A stretch of DNA of 17,600 nucleotides from an uncultured bacterium. GTDB taxonomy: Bacteria; Eisenbacteria; RBG-16-71-46; CAIMUX01. Numbering within the stretch: position 1 is the stretch's first letter; each line of letters begins with the position of its first letter. This document shows, piece after piece, positions 1 to 7,038 of this stretch. Where the stretch lies: assembly GCA_946886185.1 (NCBI GenBank), contig CAMPIC010000005.1:1-17600 (forward strand), written 5' to 3'. The notes below the pieces were generated by a model. It was not told where the DNA came from. It did no database searches and saw nothing but the letters and a program-made list of their open reading frames with translations. The translations under genes and the position numbers were made by a program.

Positions 1-2475
1 GTCCACCTCCGCGGTCACCACCTCCGGGGGCCGCTCGAACGACCCGTCGCCCGCAGGAGGCTGGATCGATTTCATGAGCGCGCTCCACATCGGAAGCGCG
101 GCGCGTGCGCCCGAGAGGCCGACCCGGCCGCTCTTGTCGAACCCGACCCAGACACCGGCCACCCGATCGGGAGAGAAGCCGACGAACCAGGCGTCACGAA
201 AGTCGTCGGTCGTGCCCGTCTTGCCCGCGATCGCTCCGCGAACTCCGGAAGAACGCGCGCTGGCGCCGGTCCCGCGATCAACCACCCCCTCCATGAGCGC
301 GGTGATCAGGTAGGCCTCCGCTGGACCGATCCCCTCCGCTGATTCCAGATCGGCGAGATCCAGACGCTCTCCCGCCGGCCCTTGGACCGCGCGCAGGAAC
401 GTCGCAGGCTGGGGCGTTCCGCGATTGGCCAGGGCTCCGTAGGCCGAGCTGATTTCGAGAAGGGAGACTTCGGAGGTGCCGAGCGCGAGGGAGGGCACCG
501 CTTCGAGGGGACTTTCGATCCCGAGCGCGTGCGCCGTTTCCACGATGCGCTCGATCCCCACCTCCTGCGCGACGCGCACGGTGGGGACGTTGAGCGACTG
601 CTCCAACGCCTGCCGCAAAGTCACGGTGCCGCGGAACTCCTTGTCATAGTTTTGCGGCGTCCACCGGCGCCCTCCCGAGACGACTTCCAGCGGCTCGTCC
701 TCGATCAAGCTGACCGGGGTCCAATAGCTGTCGCGCCGTTGCTCGCGCAGCCGCTCTTCGCGCATCCGAGAGCGGCGGCTGTCGCGGCCGCGTCTGCCCC
801 GTATCCTCCGATCTCGCTCCATCTCCCTGGACAGTCGCTCGCGCTCCTCTCTCTCGCGAGCTTCCCGTCGATCCAGTTCTTCCTCAGAGATCTTCCGTTC
901 GCGATGCGCCAGCGCGGTCACATAGACGATCGGTTTGAAGAGCGAACCGGGTTGGCGCCGCGCGATCGAGGCGCGGTCGAAGGGGGAATCCCGATAATCA
1001 CGCCCCCCGACCAGAGCGCGCACCTCGCCGCTCGCGGGATCGAGCACGACCGCGGACGCTTGCAGTGGATCATTCTCCCGGCGCAGGCGGGGATACTTCG
1101 ACTCCAGATCCTGCAGGCCGCGCGAAATCGCGCTCACCGCGGCGGATTGATCGCGGTAGTCGAGCGTGGTGAAGATGCGCGTCCCAGGCCGCTCGAGCCA
1201 GCTCTTCGATCCGCGTGACTCGATCTCACGCCGCGCCGCATCGAGGAAGTAGGCGGCGTCGCCGGTGCGTTGGGGCGGCTCCTGATCGGGAATCGGAGTG
1301 GCGAGCGCCTGTTCGAGCTCCTCGGCGGTGAGGGCGCCTCTCTCGTGCATGATGCGCAGGACGAGATCGCGCCGCTGCTGCGCCCTCTCCTGATTGCGGA
1401 AGGGCGAGACGGCGTTCGGCGCGTGGATGAGCCCGACCAGGAGCGCGATTCCGGCCGCGTCGGCCTCCTCCAGCTCCGTGCCCAAATAGTAGCGGGCTGC
1501 CTCGCGCGCGCCCCGAATCTCGAACGTCCCCCAATGGCCCCAGTAGACCGCGTTGAGATACGCCTCGAGGATCTCCTCCTTGGAATACTTCAGCTCCAGC
1601 CCGACCGCGAGGAACGCTTCGATGATTTTGCGAGGAAGGGTCTTGCGATTGTCGAGGAAGAGCGAGCGCGCGAGCTGCTGGGTCAAGGTGGATCCTCCCT
1701 CGACCACTTCGCCCTTCTCGCGAATGTTCGCGAGCAGAGCCCGAGCGATTCCGATCGGATCGACCCCGAGATGATGGTGGAACCGCCGATCCTCGATCTC
1801 GATCAGCGTCTCGACGAGGAGCGGAGGAGCGGCATGGAGCCGGATCGGATCGAGCACCGCACCGGTCGCCCCTTCGAATCCGGCGATCCGCTCAGGCTCG
1901 AGGCACAGCTGCTCCGCCGGCACCGGCGTATCGTGAGCGATCAGCTCCGCCACCGTCCCCGATCCGAGCGAGATCTCCACGAGGGCGCCGGGAAAGTCGA
2001 CCTCCCCCGAAGACGACGGGAGCACTCCCTCCGGATACGTGAACGGTTGGAGATGGATCGCGAAGAGGGCGGATTCGGCGCGATATTGCCCCGGGCCTGG
2101 AGTGCCCTCGACCTCCTGGTATCCGAGCCGTTGCAGTCGTCCGAGAAGCTCGCCGCGCTCCAGGCGACTCCCCGCGTCGAGCGACGTCGGAGCGGTGTAG
2201 AAGAGAACCTGCTGGCGCGACCCGCTCTCGGGAATGCGGATCCAGGTCCAGACTCCGGCGATGACGACGAGGAAGACGAAAAGGAGGACGATTCCAACCC
2301 GCAGCAGCCACCGGCGGACGAAGCTCCCTCCTCCACCCTTCGACGATCCGACTCGCTCCCGCACGGAAGATGAGGGCGACGCGACCGATCCAGCCCGATC
2401 CGGTTCGCTTCGCGGTGGTTCCTCGTCGTTCCTGAACTGTTCGCCCGGCCGGCCGCCGCCGAGTGCGTCTGCCAA
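1..2475 (-). CDS. mrcB: Penicillin-binding protein 1B type, bifunctional glycosyltransferase/transpeptidase (3' end outside window)
   Basis: Class A PBP that polymerises lipid II and cross-links peptidoglycan on the outer face of the inner membrane. The frame is open for 825 codons and leaves the window without a stop. Order seen: polar cytoplasmic tail, membrane anchor at about residues 59-78, a UB2H-like region (about 85-175, the hallmark of the PBP1B branch), then glycosyltransferase family 51 with the catalytic Glu in EDRRF (228-232) and GGSTLTQQ (260-267). The transpeptidase has the active Ser in SLFK (511-514), SLN (627-629) and KTGTT (752-756). About 60 Arg/Glu-rich residues (525-584) are inserted between SLFK and SLN. 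The upstream in-frame stop is at 2497-2499 and no ATG follows. A TTG at 2475 preceded by GGAAGGAG is the best start. All catalytic motifs are intact. The mrcB name rests on the UB2H-type architecture. Confidence 0.93.
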   Translation of the reverse strand, partial: MADALGGGRPGEQFRNDEEPPRSEPDRAGSVASPSSSVRERVGSSKGGGGSFVRRWLLRVGIVLLFVFLVVIAGVWTWIRIPESGSRQQVLFYTAPTSLDAGSRLERGELLGRLQRLGYQEVEGTPGPGQYRAESALFAIHLQPFTYPEGVLPSSSGEVDFPGALVEISLGSGTVAELIAHDTPVPAEQLCLEPERIAGFEGATGAVLDPIRLHAAPPLLVETLIEIEDRRFHHHLGVDPIGIARALLANIREKGEVVEGGSTLTQQLARSLFLDNRKTLPRKIIEAFLAVGLELKYSKEEILEAYLNAVYWGHWGTFEIRGAREAARYYLGTELEEADAAGIALLVGLIHAPNAVSPFRNQERAQQRRDLVLRIMHERGALTAEELEQALATPIPDQEPPQRTGDAAYFLDAARREIESRGSKSWLERPGTRIFTTLDYRDQSAAVSAISRGLQDLESKYPRLRRENDPLQASAVVLDPASGEVRALVGGRDYRDSPFDRASIARRQPGSLFKPIVYVTALAHRERKISEEELDRREAREREERERLSREMERDRRIRGRRGRDSRRSRMREERLREQRRDSYWTPVSLIEDEPLEVVSGGRRWTPQNYDKEFRGTVTLRQALEQSLNVPTVRVAQEVGIERIVETAHALGIESPLEAVPSLALGTSEVSLLEISSAYGALANRGTPQPATFLRAVQGPAGERLDLADLESAEGIGPAEAYLITALMEGVVDRGTGASARSSGVRGAIAGKTGTTDDFRDAWFVGFSPDRVAGVWVGFDKSGRVGLSGARAALPMWSALMKSIQPPAGDGSFERPPEVVTAEVD

Positions 2476-2479
2476 GTTG

Positions 2480-2487
2480 CTCCTTCC
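2480..2487 (-). promoter_or_regulatory. Shine-Dalgarno site deciding the TTG start of PBP1B
   Basis: GGAAGGAG lies 4 bases upstream of the TTG at 2475. It is the strongest ribosome-binding site in the region, and the frame has no ATG between the upstream stop and the membrane anchor. The next in-frame candidate, a GTG at 2364, has no such site. Confidence 0.7.
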
Positions 2488-2498
2488 GCCCCGCCGTC

Positions 2499-2526
2499 AT
2501 TCTATACGGAGGATGCGGCCCGTCGA
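2499..2526 (-). promoter_or_regulatory. Candidate sigma-70-type promoter for PBP1B
   Basis: Reading the minus strand, TCGACG (2526-2521, 4 of 6 against TTGACA) is followed after 16 bases by TAGAAT (2504-2499, 5 of 6 against TATAAT). It sits in the 84-base gap between the transporter gene and PBP1B and would give a leader of roughly 17 bases. This suggests PBP1B can be transcribed separately from the two genes before it. Consensus match only. Confidence 0.4.
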
Positions 2527-2559
2527 GACATCCGATCTGCACGACCGCTCAGGAGGGCT

Positions 2560-2928
2560 TCAGCGCACGACCAGCCAGATCCCGGAAAGAATCAACGCGA
2601 TTCCGCCGTACTGGACGAGGCTCATGCGCTCGTGGAAGAGGAACCAGCCCGCGATGAGGATGAGGCAGTATCCCCCCGACACCATCACCGGATATGCGAG
2701 GGAAATGCGAAACGTTCGCAGAGCCATCGAGTAGAACACCAGATTGAGCCCGAACAGCGCCACTCCGAGCACGAACAGAGGGCTCATCACTGCGAGGAGC
2801 CGGGTCATGAGCGAGGCTCCTGCCGGCAGCGGCTCCCCCCGCGTCATCGCGTACTTGATCAGGACGTTCGCCGCCGCGTTGCTTACGAGCGCGGTCAGCA
2901 GGAACAGATGGGGAGTGAATCGGCTCAC
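2560..2928 (-). CDS. Small 4-helix DMT/SMR-fold transporter (EamA/ArnE-like)
   Basis: A 122-residue integral inner-membrane protein with four predicted helices (about 7-25, 42-63, 72-92, 98-118). The second half, with AYPVMVSGGY, a HER turn, then GGIALILSGIWL, resembles single EamA-type repeats and the SMR-superfamily lipid flippase subunit ArnE. The membrane-embedded Glu that couples protons to drug export in EmrE-type pumps is not present in helix 1, so a drug pump is not the first choice. The start is a GTG with GAGGAA 5 bases upstream. It overlaps the stop of the ATPase gene by 4 bases (GTGA), so the two are probably translationally coupled. PBP1B follows 84 bases downstream. The substrate cannot be read from the sequence; transport of a lipid-linked envelope precursor is one possibility. 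Confidence 0.8.
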   Translation of the reverse strand: MSRFTPHLFLLTALVSNAAANVLIKYAMTRGEPLPAGASLMTRLLAVMSPLFVLGVALFGLNLVFYSMALRTFRISLAYPVMVSGGYCLILIAGWFLFHERMSLVQYGGIALILSGIWLVVR

Positions 2929-3530
2929 GCGGGTTCCTCGTCTTCGAAGAGTGGTAGTTGCAGCTCGCGGATCGGGAGCGCACGCATGACGGTGTCGACC
3001 CATTGCGAACGATCGATCCCATGGAGGCGCAGTGGCGAGACTCCGAAGTCGACGACCAGATCGCTGATCAGCCGATCGATCCGTTCCTGGAAGAGGCGAT
3101 CGGTGTCCCGTGTTCCATCGAACCGCGGAGTCTCCGTGATGGGAGCCCAGACCGTCAGATCGTAGGTCGGCATCCACGTTTGCACGAGCAGGTCATAGAA
3201 CGTCTGACGGCCCGCGGTGGCGACGAGATAGGCGTAGTTGTCGAGCACGGAACGATCGCAAACCACGACGTCGTGGTCGGAGCTGACCTCGATCTCCATC
3301 GCAATCTGGGTGTGGAGGATCCACGCCTGGGCGTCGATCGTGCTTTCCTTATTGATCGGGAGGGGGCACTTCCGGGCGACTTCCTTGACCATGTCGACCC
3401 GGAGATCGCTGCGTTTGACGCGAGCGGCGATCTCATAGCACAGGGTCGTCTTGCCGACTCCGTGGCTTCCGATGAACGCCACTTTGATCGCGGTGCCGTT
3501 CCATGGGCCCGCTTGCTGCCGTGCTACCAT
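2925..3530 (-). CDS. P-loop kinase-like ATPase (AAA_28, NadR/Ttd14-like)
   Basis: A 201-residue soluble protein with a Walker A loop GSHGVGKTT at residues 21-29 and a Walker B-like strand VVVCDRS (D92, R93) of the kind seen in nucleoside/nucleotide kinases and the NadR kinase domain. A conserved-looking E50-V-A-R stretch also fits the AAA_28 family. It would bind ATP in the cytoplasm; the phosphate acceptor is unknown and no NadR nucleotidyltransferase domain is attached. The ATG at 3530 gives a short N-terminal tail before the P-loop, and the only later candidate is a GTG right at the first strand. There is no good ribosome-binding site in front of the ATG. The stop overlaps the start of the transporter gene. 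The neighbouring rhomboid gene starts only 17 bases away on the other strand. Confidence 0.85.
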   Translation of the reverse strand: MVARQQAGPWNGTAIKVAFIGSHGVGKTTLCYEIAARVKRSDLRVDMVKEVARKCPLPINKESTIDAQAWILHTQIAMEIEVSSDHDVVVCDRSVLDNYAYLVATAGRQTFYDLLVQTWMPTYDLTVWAPITETPRFDGTRDTDRLFQERIDRLISDLVVDFGVSPLRLHGIDRSQWVDTVMRALPIRELQLPLFEDEEPA

Positions 3531-3547
3531 GAGCGACAGACCGTATC

Positions 3548-4744
3548 ATGGCAGACGTGACCCGCCAAGGCGACGCACTGTCCGGCGCGCCGTCCTCGAA
3601 CCCGGACAACCCCACTCCCTCCGCCGGCGAAAGCGCAGCGAACGGTGCGCCTCTGGCTGCGCCCGATTCCGAGACGGGTGCGAGTCAGGAGGTCACCCAC
3701 CATCCAGCAGACGCGCATGTCCATGGCGGCGCAGATCATCCTCCCGGCTCGGTCGCCCAGGATCCTGAGGCCCGTGGCGACGGGACCCTCGCTTCTGCGG
3801 ATCCGTCGGCCCACCCGGTTGGTGATCCTCCTGCGACGGAAGGCGCCGGCCCTCCGCCTGGACATTTTCTGCCGCTCCAGCACACCTGGATCCGCTTCGG
3901 CGGCACGACCTACCAGATCCACGACGCCCAGTGGCCGCACTGGGTCCGCCTGAGCCGCGTTCCCGAAGATGCGCTCGTGCTGTCCCGGCAGTGGACCAAG
4001 GGCGTATGGAGGCGCGCCGCTTCGCTGGAAGTGTTCCATCTCTATCGACCGAGCCAGGATCTGCGTCCCATCGAGGAGATCGCGCCGCCGATTCCCCGCC
4101 GCGGACCGTTCGGACTCTTTCGCGGACCGGGAATTTCGATGACCGAGAGCCTGATGGCGATCAACGTCCTCATCACGGTTGCTCTGTTCCTGGCCTGGCG
4201 TTCCGATTACTCGGAGCAACTCTGGGGAATGTCGGAGGCGCTCCGAGGCAAGCTCTTCGAAGGTTGGCTGCCCGTTCTCTTCATCCCGCTCTTCCTGCAT
4301 GCGAATGCGGCGCACATCGTTTCGAACATGATCGCCCTCGCGGGAGGCGGCACCGTCGTGGAGGAGTACTACGGAAGGAAGCGGACTCTGCTGCTCTATC
4401 TGATCGCGGGGATCGCGGGCGCGCTGCTCTCCTTGACGCGCGAGAAGCCGGTGCTCTCCGTGGGAGCCTCGGGCGCGATCATGGGAATGTTCGGAGTCGC
4501 GCTCGTCTTTTTGCTACGGGAGCGCAAGCACCTTCGACTGCCGGAGCGGTGGCGCGCCAGCCGGATCCAGCTGCCATTCCTGCTGCTGCTGGTCATTCCA
4601 TCGCTCTTCAACGCCGATCTCCTGAGCCACGTAGGCGGATTCCTGGGTGGCGCGGCCGGGGCGCTCTTCATCAAACCTCTTCCCGGCCGGCTTTCCTCGT
4701 ATCGCGATCTCACCGGACCGCTCTCCGCCACGCCCGATGCGTGA
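3548..4744 (+). CDS. Rhomboid family intramembrane serine protease with long polar N-terminal region
   Basis: A 398-residue protein whose C-terminal half is a six-helix rhomboid domain. It shows H251 and H256 in HANAAHIVSN with N260, the nucleophile S308 in GASGA, and the catalytic H361 in SHVGGFLGG. The Ser/His dyad is complete, so it should cleave transmembrane substrates within the inner membrane. Residues 1 to about 105 are rich in Pro, Ala, Asp and His and look disordered. About 60 Trp-containing residues (roughly 107-170) then form a possible small soluble domain before helix 1. The ATG at 3548 is chosen because no other Met codon occurs in the first hundred residues; no clear ribosome-binding site precedes it. 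The response regulator follows 117 bases downstream on the same strand. Substrates are unknown. Confidence 0.92.
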   Translation: MADVTRQGDALSGAPSSNPDNPTPSAGESAANGAPLAAPDSETGASQEVTHHPADAHVHGGADHPPGSVAQDPEARGDGTLASADPSAHPVGDPPATEGAGPPPGHFLPLQHTWIRFGGTTYQIHDAQWPHWVRLSRVPEDALVLSRQWTKGVWRRAASLEVFHLYRPSQDLRPIEEIAPPIPRRGPFGLFRGPGISMTESLMAINVLITVALFLAWRSDYSEQLWGMSEALRGKLFEGWLPVLFIPLFLHANAAHIVSNMIALAGGGTVVEEYYGRKRTLLLYLIAGIAGALLSLTREKPVLSVGASGAIMGMFGVALVFLLRERKHLRLPERWRASRIQLPFLLLLVIPSLFNADLLSHVGGFLGGAAGALFIKPLPGRLSSYRDLTGPLSATPDA

Positions 4745-4861
4745 GCTTCCGATACGGCTTTCCCCCACCTCTCGTCAGCCTCTCTAAAGAACCCCTCTCG
4801 GATCGACGATCACGGCAGGAGAGACATCAGCCCCCGACTTCTGAGGAATTGCCCCGACGAT

Positions 4862-5659
4862 ATGGAGATTTTCGACATCCAGAGCCAGAAGGTCGTGCTG
4901 GTAGAAGACAGCTCGGTCGAGGCGAAAGCCTACTCCCGTCTGATCCAGCAGGCTGGCTATCAGGTATCGCATTACGCGAGTGCGAAAGCATTGGTGCAGA
5001 CTCTGGATACGGAAGTTCCGCCCGCGGCGGTGTTGTCCGACATCAATTTGCCCGACCTGAACGGGCTCGAGTTCATGAGGCGCCTGCAAGCGCACCCGGA
5101 CTGGTGCATCGCTCCGGCCATCCTCATGACCTCCGATCCGACCCGCGACCATCTCCTGCTCGCCCGCAAGCTGCGGATTCCCCCGGAAGGATTTCTGGTC
5201 AAGCCGGTGACGCTGGCGGCGCTCGAGGACATCCTGCAGGGAATCATTTCGCGCAGCAGTCCCATCTACATGCTGCGGAGTCTGCAGCGGCAACGTCTTT
5301 CGCACGAGCTGCGCGCGCGCCTCAAGGATCGGGAGCTGGGAAGCCAGATCCAGGAGACCGCGAAGGCGCTGGAAGATGCGATGCGAGAACGGGACATGAT
5401 GGAACGCGAGCGCGAGAAGGCGCGCGCCGCACTGGAGAACCTGGCCACCGCAGAGGAGCGCGCTTCCTTGACCTCGACTCTGGAAGAGCTCCAGCGCGAA
5501 GAGCATCGGCTGCGAGATCGATTCTCGGAGCTGCAGGATCATCGCGGAGAGCTGCAGAGCCAGCGCAAGAAGCTGATCGGCGAAGTGGATCGCGCCTTGA
5601 AGCTGCTCGATGCGCAAATTCGCACGGCGGAGGACGTGGTCCGCCACCGCGTCGCGTGA
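4862..5659 (+). CDS. Response regulator: receiver domain plus C-terminal coiled coil
   Basis: A 265-residue cytoplasmic protein. Residues 8 to about 128 form a CheY-like receiver with the acidic pair E15/D16, the phospho-acceptor D60 in SDINLPD, T90 in LMTSD and K114 in FLVKP; all key residues are present. Residues of about 140-255 are almost entirely charged heptad-like helix (Glu, Arg, Leu), a long coiled coil with no DNA-binding, cyclase or GGDEF output domain. It probably signals by protein contact or oligomerisation. No histidine kinase is encoded in the window, so its partner is elsewhere. It lies 117 bases after the rhomboid gene, in a gap where I see no convincing promoter or terminator, and it ends 3 bases from the convergent beta-helix gene. 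GAGGAA lies rather far (13 bases) from the ATG. Confidence 0.9.
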   Translation: MEIFDIQSQKVVLVEDSSVEAKAYSRLIQQAGYQVSHYASAKALVQTLDTEVPPAAVLSDINLPDLNGLEFMRRLQAHPDWCIAPAILMTSDPTRDHLLLARKLRIPPEGFLVKPVTLAALEDILQGIISRSSPIYMLRSLQRQRLSHELRARLKDRELGSQIQETAKALEDAMRERDMMEREREKARAALENLATAEERASLTSTLEELQREEHRLRDRFSELQDHRGELQSQRKKLIGEVDRALKLLDAQIRTAEDVVRHRVA

Positions 5660-5662
5660 TCC

Positions 5663-6883
5663 CTACTTCGCGGAGCGCGGCTTCCCCAAGATTCCCTTCA
5701 TCTTCCCCCAGCTACTCTCGACGATTGGGTTGGTAGATCCGCAGGCACCCCGTCCGATTCCGCCGATGCGCGCGCCGCATGGGGAGTTTCGAGCAATCGA
5801 AGGCGACTCGTCGCCGACTCCATAATCACCGGCCTGCGACGGTGCCGAGGTGCAGGTGTCGGGCGCGCAGAAACCCGGGTCGATCCCGAGCAGGTTGGTT
5901 CCTTCGTAGCTCAGCACTCCCTCGGAGTGCACTCCTGAAGTGTCGATGATCGAGCAGGCGAAGGTCGCGTTTCCGCTGAACTCGATCGCGATCTCCGGTC
6001 CGGTTCCGTTCGTGCAGTTGCCCCAGACCGTGACGCGCTCGAATTGACTCTTCGAGGCCACGCTGCAGAAGATTCCGCCTCCGCTGCCCTGGGCGAAGTT
6101 CGAGGCGAAGGTGCAGTCGACGACATGCAGCGCCGGCTCCCGGAAGGACCCGATCTCGGTGAACATGCCGCCGCCGGTCCGCGAGCGGTTTCCGGTGAAA
6201 ACGCATGCCTCGATGACTGGGGACGACCCGCTCTCCACACTGATTCCGCCTCCCTGGATCCCGGCGGTGCAGCCCTCGATCAAGACTCCGGTGATCGTCG
6301 GAGCGGATTGAAGCTCGATCGAAACGCCTCCACCCGTGAATTCGCTGTGGCAGTTCCGGACGATCATGTTCCGGATGGTCGGACTGGATTCCAGGTTGAC
6401 CTTGAACCCTCCCCCACTCAGATCGTGCAGATCCTGGGGAGGCGCGAAATCGGGTTGGGTGGACATGAACCCGTTGATGATGGTGAAGCCGTCCACCACC
6501 GCGGCCGGGCTTTCCCCCCCGTCGATGAGTAGCCCGCGCATCGGTTGATTGGAGTTGGCCTGGACGTCGATCACGGTCTCCGCGGCGCCGTTCTCCGAAA
6601 CGAGGACGATGTCCTTGCCGTAGAAGCTGAGACTCCGATTTCCCGGGCCGGAGTAGACGCCGGGAGCCACGAGTACGGTGTCTCCGACTTCCGCCGCGAC
6701 GATCCCGTCATCGATGGTCGCATACTCCGACGGCACCCGCCGAGTCGCGCCCGCAACGGGCGAAGGGCCGAAAAGGAGGAGGGAGAGGCAGGCGGTGAAG
6801 ACCGCGCTCGAGAGGGCGATCCTGCCCGTGTTTTCCGTCGGAAAGGGGCTGGCGAGGCGAGTCCCCTGGATGCGTTTCGTCAT
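5663..6883 (-). CDS. Secreted right-handed parallel beta-helix protein
   Basis: About 406 residues. An N-terminal export signal is visible: basic start, hydrophobic stretch of about 20 residues ending near SPVAGA. It is followed by the opening strands typical of NosD/DUF1565-like beta-helix proteins (YATIDDGI, GDTVLVAPGVY). Four to five rungs then repeat a pattern of about 24 residues built on GGG(F/V/I/M) and SPTI/APTI/SPVI turns. The C-terminal part has Cys-rich GFCAPDTCTS and a DPGF strand often seen in exported beta-helix proteins of environmental bacteria. No pectate-lyase catalytic set is evident, so binding or a structural role is as likely as polysaccharide cleavage. The ATG at 6883 is preferred over a GTG three codons upstream; neither has a clear ribosome-binding site. 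It is divergent from the peroxidase gene. Confidence 0.85.
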   Translation of the reverse strand: MTKRIQGTRLASPFPTENTGRIALSSAVFTACLSLLLFGPSPVAGATRRVPSEYATIDDGIVAAEVGDTVLVAPGVYSGPGNRSLSFYGKDIVLVSENGAAETVIDVQANSNQPMRGLLIDGGESPAAVVDGFTIINGFMSTQPDFAPPQDLHDLSGGGFKVNLESSPTIRNMIVRNCHSEFTGGGVSIELQSAPTITGVLIEGCTAGIQGGGISVESGSSPVIEACVFTGNRSRTGGGMFTEIGSFREPALHVVDCTFASNFAQGSGGGIFCSVASKSQFERVTVWGNCTNGTGPEIAIEFSGNATFACSIIDTSGVHSEGVLSYEGTNLLGIDPGFCAPDTCTSAPSQAGDYGVGDESPSIARNSPCGARIGGIGRGACGSTNPIVESSWGKMKGILGKPRSAK

Positions 6884-6962
6884 GACGCACACGCTAACAC
6901 AGCGTCGTAGCGAGCGGGACGGCGTTCAGTGTGCCGCAGGGATCGGGATCCGGTGGTCTTCC

Positions 6963-6992
6963 TTGACCCTCGCGATCCGAGCCCGATACGCT
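6963..6992 (+). promoter_or_regulatory. Candidate promoter for the cytochrome c peroxidase gene
   Basis: TTGACC (6963-6968, 5 of 6 against TTGACA) is followed after 18 bases by TACGCT (6987-6992, a weak -10; GATACG at 6985 is an alternative with 16 bases). It lies in the roughly 150-base divergent gap between the beta-helix and peroxidase genes and would give a leader of about 40 bases. Confidence 0.35.
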
Positions 6993-7024
6993 GAGAAACA
7001 TCCGGTGGAAGGCTTTGGACGGTG

Positions 7025-7030
7025 AAAGGA
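7025..7030 (+). promoter_or_regulatory. Shine-Dalgarno site deciding the TTG start of the peroxidase
   Basis: AAAGGA lies 8 bases before the TTG at 7039. This spacing favours that codon over the TTG at 7015 and leaves the signal peptide intact. Confidence 0.5.
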
Positions 7031-7038
7031 ACGGGCAT

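Noticed and set aside
382..2373. Two long plus-strand frames (382-1218 and 1270-2373)
   Set aside because: Both are antisense to PBP1B, whose glycosyltransferase and transpeptidase motifs are complete on the minus strand.
4745..4861. A terminator or promoter between the rhomboid and response regulator genes
   Set aside because: There is no stable hairpin with a T-run, and the only -10-like sequence (TAAAGA) lacks a partner -35.
3931..5736. A 601-codon open frame on the plus strand through the rhomboid and response regulator genes
   Set aside because: It overlaps two well-supported genes in another frame and is Arg/Pro/Ser-rich with no motif.
6900..7038. A riboswitch or structured leader in the divergent beta-helix/peroxidase gap
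   Set aside because: Only a promoter-like pair is visible; I could not find a consistent set of helices or a known aptamer motif.
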